From positions 1 to 64,000 of the forward strand of contig CAXXNZ010000011.1 in the NCBI GenBank assembly GCA_963676075.2: a stretch of 64,000 nucleotides of DNA, in the 5' to 3' direction. Below, piece after piece: positions 60,632 to 64,000 of this stretch. Position 1 is the stretch's first letter. Each line of letters begins with the position of its first letter. The notes under the pieces are model-generated. The model was not told the origin of the DNA. It worked only from the letters and a program-made list of their open reading frames with translations, and ran no database searches. A program made the translations under genes and the position numbers. Origin of the DNA: JAHJQZ01 sp963676075 (GTDB lineage Bacteria; Pseudomonadota; Alphaproteobacteria; Rhizobiales; Devosiaceae).

Positions 60632-60665
60632 AAGTGTCCCGTGCTTGTTTTGCGTTGGGACACTT
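60632..60665 (-). promoter_or_regulatory. Nine-base inverted repeat in the LysR/oxidoreductase gap
   Basis: AAGTGTCCC (60632-60640) and GGGACACTT (60657-60665) are perfect arms around 16 bases, ending four bases before the oxidoreductase start codon. It could be an operator or an RNA hairpin that hides the ribosome binding site. Confidence 0.55.
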
Positions 60666-60714
60666 TTATCCATGCACAATTTTTAGAGGAATTGACTGAA
60701 TTCCCACTTCTGAT

Positions 60715-61626
60715 ATGCGTTTTCGCATGGATTGGCGCAGCGTCAGATTTGACTGGAACAGGGCACGGGCGTTTCTCGTCACGGCTGAGGAAGGCTCTCT
60801 GTCCGCCGCCGCCCGCGCGCTCGGCATGACCCAGCCGACTCTCGGACGACAGGTCGATGCGCTTGAAGAGGAACTTGGCGTCATCCTGTTCGAGCGCGCC
60901 GGGCGCGGTCTGGTGCTGACGCCGTCTGGCCTCGAACTGCTCGACCACGTGCGCGAGATGGGCGAAGCGGCCGGGCGCATGTCACTGGCGGCCTCGGGAC
61001 AGGCCAACGAGATCGAAGGCAAGATCGCCATTACCGCCTCGGAAATCTATTCCGCCCATTATCTGCCGCCAGCGATAGCCCGCTTGAGAAAAGAGGCGCC
61101 GGGCATCGAGATAGAACTTGTCGCCACCAATGACACCAAGGATCTGAGACGGCGCGAAGCCGACATCGCCGTCCGCAGTTTCCGCCCGGAGCAGCCCGAT
61201 CTGATTGCACGAAAGGTCGGCGATGACACTGGTCGCCTCTATGGCTCCCGTGCCTATCTCGAACGCCTCGGCTCGCCCAACTCCCTCGCCCAGCTCGCCG
61301 ACGCCACCCTGATCGGCTTCGACGAGACCAACCAGCTCGTTGATGGCATGATGCACTACGGCTTCGCCTTCACGCTCGCCAACATGCGGGTGATAAGCGC
61401 CAGCCATCTCGTCCAGATCGAGCTGGTCAGGGCCGGCGTCGGACTGGGCGTCTTCCCTGACCGCATCGCCGCCAAGTTCCCCGACCTCGTCGCCGTTATG
61501 CCCGAGATCACCCAACCCATGGTCTTTCCCATCTGGCTGACCACGCACCGGGAAGTACACACCAGCCGCCGCGTTCGGCTGGTGTTCGACATTCTCGTCG
61601 ACGAACTCGGCAAGCTCGGAAAATAG
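60715..61626 (+). CDS. LysR-family transcriptional regulator
   Basis: The 303-residue regulator has an N-terminal HTH (GSLSAAARALGMTQPTLGRQVDALEEELG) and a periplasmic-binding-protein-like effector domain. It is divergent from the MDR oxidoreductase, its likely target. The first ATG at 60715 is used; ATG at 60724 is possible. Confidence 0.86.
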   Translation: MRFRMDWRSVRFDWNRARAFLVTAEEGSLSAAARALGMTQPTLGRQVDALEEELGVILFERAGRGLVLTPSGLELLDHVREMGEAAGRMSLAASGQANEIEGKIAITASEIYSAHYLPPAIARLRKEAPGIEIELVATNDTKDLRRREADIAVRSFRPEQPDLIARKVGDDTGRLYGSRAYLERLGSPNSLAQLADATLIGFDETNQLVDGMMHYGFAFTLANMRVISASHLVQIELVRAGVGLGVFPDRIAAKFPDLVAVMPEITQPMVFPIWLTTHREVHTSRRVRLVFDILVDELGKLGK

Positions 61627-61628
61627 AA

Positions 61629-61654
61629 CCGGCCCCGGAAACGCCCGGAGCCGG
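61629..61654. terminator. Stem-loop between convergent lysR and glyoxalase-family genes
   Basis: CCGGC-C-CCGG and CCGG-A-GCCGG pair with one mismatch. Placed three bases after the lysR stop and twelve before the neighbouring stop. Lacks a U-run, so terminator function is tentative. Confidence 0.4.
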
Positions 61655-61666
61655 ACCATGTATTAT

Positions 61667-62125
61667 CTAGCGGCGCTTCTTGCGCGCCGACAGATCGAGC
61701 CGCATGTGCGGCTGGCCGTCGCTGGTCGTCTCCGGCGAGAGACCATAGGCATCGACCCGAACCGTCACGCGCCTGCGGAGCGCCGAGAAGCTGTCGAAGG
61801 TCACCACGTCAACCGGCTCGTCGAAAACGATGGTGACCTGATAAAGACTTTCGCCGGGCAGGATGGCCGTGCCGATGACGCGGCCGGTGAAGCGCTGCTT
61901 GAGATAGGTGCCGGACACATGATCGCCGAGCGCCACCGGGCAGGCCACAGGCTGCGGCAGCGTGGCGACGGCGGTGTTCCAGTCGCGATACCCATGCGAC
62001 CTGGCGGTTTCCTCCAGCGCCTGCGAATGGGACATGGCAACGCCCTCACTGGCGCGAACTTCACGCAAGACGCGCGCTTCAGCCTTGAGGGTTTCAGGAC
62101 TCATGGTGGACAAAGAATAGGGCAT
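61667..62125 (-). CDS. Glyoxalase-superfamily protein
   Basis: The 152-residue protein starts MPYSLSTMSPETLKAEARVLR and continues SHSQALEETARSHGYRDWNTAVATLP, a conserved opening of a small family annotated as glyoxalase-like, followed by a beta-rich part (VIGTAILPGESLYQVTIVFDEPVDVV) and a basic tail. The ATG at 62125 is preceded by GAGG; an ATG at 62161 is possible. Enzyme activity is not shown by visible metal-ligand motifs. Confidence 0.65.
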   Translation of the reverse strand: MPYSLSTMSPETLKAEARVLREVRASEGVAMSHSQALEETARSHGYRDWNTAVATLPQPVACPVALGDHVSGTYLKQRFTGRVIGTAILPGESLYQVTIVFDEPVDVVTFDSFSALRRRVTVRVDAYGLSPETTSDGQPHMRLDLSARKKRR

Positions 62126-62446
62126 ATCAACCTCAGACGGGTTCTCGGGCGTCATATGCATGGGGTCCGCCTTGCCACACCGCGCCTCCATCCGGATGAG
62201 CGTCAATGCCTTGGTCTTGGCACTCGCCTGGTCGATCGGATCGAGCCACGCCTTCGCCGGGAATGCTTCACCATCGGGATGTCCCGGCGGACGGCAGGCG
62301 CATTCCAGCCCGGCGCGGCATGTAGGCTTCGGCAGACCCTCCGTCAAGAAGCGCCATTGGCAGGGCTGATATGCGCAACAACAATAATGCGCTGGACCAG
62401 CGACCGACGATCCCCAAAAGTGACCGCCCAAAACTGGTGCCAGATC

Positions 62447-63205
62447 ATGGATCTTCTTTTGCTCTTCATCGCGGGACTTGTCGGTGGCGTCATGAACGCC
62501 CTGGCGGGCGGCGGCTCCTTCGTCACCTTCCCGGCCCTGCTCCTGGCCGGGGTGCCGCCTGTTGCGGCAAACGCCACCAACACCTTCGCCTCCCTGCCCG
62601 GCTACATCAGCGGCGCCATCGGCTTCTGGCCCGACATCGCCCGCCACAAGAGTCGGTTGCTCGGCTTCTCGATCATGGCGGTGATCGGCGGCTTCGTTGG
62701 CGCCGAACTCCTGCTCAGCCAGTCCGACGCCAATTTCGAACGCGTCGTGCCCTGGCTGATGCTCGTCGCCGTGGTGCTGTTCGCCTTCGGCGGGCGCATC
62801 AATGCTTATCTCGCGGCGCGCACCGCGCTCAGCGGCCACGTGAGCCGCATCCTGCCCGCCGTTCTGCTCTTGGTGATCTGCGTTTATGGCGGCTTCTTCA
62901 ATGCCGGGCTCGGCATCCTGCTGCTCGCCAGTTTCGCCCTCAGCGGGCTGACCGACCTCAGCGCCATGAACGGGCTGAAACTCTGGGTGTCGTCGCTGGT
63001 GGCGCTGACCGCCATCGCCCGCTTCGGCCTCGGCGACACCATCGCCTGGGTCGAGGGCACCGCCGCCTTTGCCGGCACGACAATCGGCGGCTACGGCGCC
63101 GCTCGGCTCGCCCACCACGTGCCGGTCGTGGTCCTGCGCATCGGCATCATCGCCCTCGGCATCGTGCTGACCATCGTCTTCTTCGTGAAGACCTACATGG
63201 CCTGA
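62447..63205 (+). CDS. TauE/SafE-family anion exporter (putative sulfite/organosulfonate)
   Basis: The 252-residue membrane protein has about eight helices and the family motif GLVGGVMNALAGGGSFVTFPALLLAGVPPVAANATNTFA. It exports sulfite or small organic acids in characterised relatives. The frame is open far upstream, but the ATG at 62447 begins the family. It converges on and overlaps the molybdopterin oxidoreductase by 13 bases. Confidence 0.83.
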   Translation: MDLLLLFIAGLVGGVMNALAGGGSFVTFPALLLAGVPPVAANATNTFASLPGYISGAIGFWPDIARHKSRLLGFSIMAVIGGFVGAELLLSQSDANFERVVPWLMLVAVVLFAFGGRINAYLAARTALSGHVSRILPAVLLLVICVYGGFFNAGLGILLLASFALSGLTDLSAMNGLKLWVSSLVALTAIARFGLGDTIAWVEGTAAFAGTTIGGYGAARLAHHVPVVVLRIGIIALGIVLTIVFFVKTYMA

Positions 63206-64000
63206 CGGCGCACCCATACGGCAACGTCATGGAAGGCCGCGCCGCCGAACGGCACCACCGGTTCGGACGAGGTCAGCGAATTAATGCCCTTGCCGCCGCG
63301 ATGCGCCTTGTTGGGGAAAATGCCCTCTGCAATGACGACGCCGCGCTGAACGCCATCGAACAGCGTCGCCGTCAGCACCACCTCGCCACGCCTGTTGCCG
63401 GCAATGACAGCATCGCCCTCGCTTATGCCGAGCTTGGCGGCGTCCTTGGGATGGATCATCAGTCGCGGCTCGCCCTCGCGGGTGCGGCTGCCCGGCGTTT
63501 CGGTGAAGCTGGAATTGAGAAAGCCGCGCGCCGGGCTCGTTGCCAGCTTGAACGGATGGGTGCTGTCGGTCTTCTCGTTGATGTCGTTGAAATCGACGAG
63601 CTTGGGCATGTCGCCCGGATCGACGACGAAGGCATAGCCCTTTTTCTCAGCCACGCCGTGCCAGTCCGGCTTGAAACGATAGCGTCCATCTGGCCAGGCA
63701 AAACCATCACGGTAATGGGCCTTGTCGTCGGAGCGCGCCCGATCGATGAAGCCCTTTTCTTCGATCTCCGCCAATGCGCCGAACCCGGAACGCTCGAAGG
63801 TTGTCGCTATCAACTCGTCTTCCGACGGTGCCGCCACGGATTCGGGTTCACCCTCAAGACGCCGCAGCAATTCGTTGATAACAAAAAGGTTCGGCCTGGC
63901 TTCGCCCGGCGCCTCGATCAGCTTCGGACCGAGCACGATGCGGTTATGACCACCGCGCGTGTAGAAATCGGAATGCTCGAGGAACATCGTCGCCGGCAGG
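63193..64000 (-). CDS. Molybdopterin oxidoreductase, C-terminal part (cut by window end)
   Basis: The visible 268 or so C-terminal residues include the molybdopterin-dinucleotide-binding domain (PRLMIHPKDAAKLGISEGDAVIAGNRRGEVVLTA, GIFPNKAHRGGKGINSLTS). The frame continues past the window end. It belongs to the DMSO reductase / formate dehydrogenase superfamily; substrate cannot be read from this fragment. The stop lies inside the end of the convergent TauE-type gene. Confidence 0.82.
   Translation of the reverse strand, partial: LPATMFLEHSDFYTRGGHNRIVLGPKLIEAPGEARPNLFVINELLRRLEGEPESVAAPSEDELIATTFERSGFGALAEIEEKGFIDRARSDDKAHYRDGFAWPDGRYRFKPDWHGVAEKKGYAFVVDPGDMPKLVDFNDINEKTDSTHPFKLATSPARGFLNSSFTETPGSRTREGEPRLMIHPKDAAKLGISEGDAVIAGNRRGEVVLTATLFDGVQRGVVIAEGIFPNKAHRGGKGINSLTSSEPVVPFGGAAFHDVAVWVRRQAM

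Noticed and set aside
62126..63217. Long upstream extension of the glyoxalase-family frame to 516 residues
   Set aside because: It runs antisense through the TauE/SafE gene and has biased composition; the conserved protein begins at 62125.
1..64000. CRISPR arrays, prophage or insertion sequences
   Set aside because: No regularly spaced direct repeats, transposase, integrase or phage structural genes were seen.

Overview
The window is one stretch of chromosome from an alphaproteobacterium, most likely order Hyphomicrobiales (Rhizobiales). The main evidence is the collinear housekeeping run parC-recO-era-rnc-lepB-acpS-pyrE-rsh-rpoZ, then NYN protein, uracil-DNA glycosylase, smpB, dapA and a lytic transglycosylase, plus a Mur-type Fur protein and high GC. 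The genus cannot be fixed from sequence alone. I see no prophage, insertion sequence, CRISPR array or rRNA.

Region 1 (about 0.9-28.6 kb) is an accessory block for carbohydrate use. A sialic-acid module (0.9-6.4 kb) has a SiaPQM TRAP transporter whose SiaP keeps the sialate-binding residues, an FCD-type GntR regulator, an N-acetylneuraminate lyase and a second DapA-family protein. A sulfatase module (6.6-15.1 kb) has a cysteine-type sulfatase, its radical-SAM maturase, a ROK regulator with a likely operator, and a complete CUT1 ABC sugar importer. A Mur-like regulator faces the SitABCD manganese importer (15.4-19.4 kb). A divergent amino-sugar module (19.5-28.6 kb) has a second ABC importer, a NanK-like ROK kinase, NanE, a HutC-type GntR regulator with two matching operator sites, and two proteins of unknown function (DUF4434, DUF4127). 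Together the modules could import and degrade sialylated and sulfated glycans to GlcNAc-6-phosphate.

Region 2 (28.8-34.4 kb) starts with a TetR gene broken by two in-frame stops. It continues with a compact operon resembling the 'orange protein' (ORP) clusters of anaerobes: a DUF134-NifX fusion, two MinD/Mrp-type ATPases each carrying an eight-cysteine ferredoxin insert, and a free NifX protein. Here these follow a CcdA-like membrane protein and a periplasmic CPHC thioredoxin-like protein. An intact tRNA-Ser(GCT) gene points its 3' end toward this accessory block.

Region 3 (34.5-53.9 kb) is conserved core, with many stop/start overlaps that suggest translational coupling. It is interrupted between the uracil-DNA glycosylase and smpB by about 2.8 kb carrying a TMEM175-like channel and a solitary phospholipase-D-fold protein.

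Region 4 (53-64 kb) is a mixed set of small regulator/enzyme units: an alpha/beta-hydrolase-fold protein lacking its catalytic residues, an epoxide hydrolase with a WYL regulator, a YtrA/YtrB-type ABC unit, two DUF4386 membrane proteins, an MDR oxidoreductase with a LysR regulator, a glyoxalase-superfamily protein, a TauE/SafE exporter and the C-terminal part of a molybdopterin oxidoreductase cut by the window end. Four single-base frameshifts, all apparent G/C insertions, fall in three neighbouring genes between 57.7 and 59.6 kb, which points to sequence errors or local decay.
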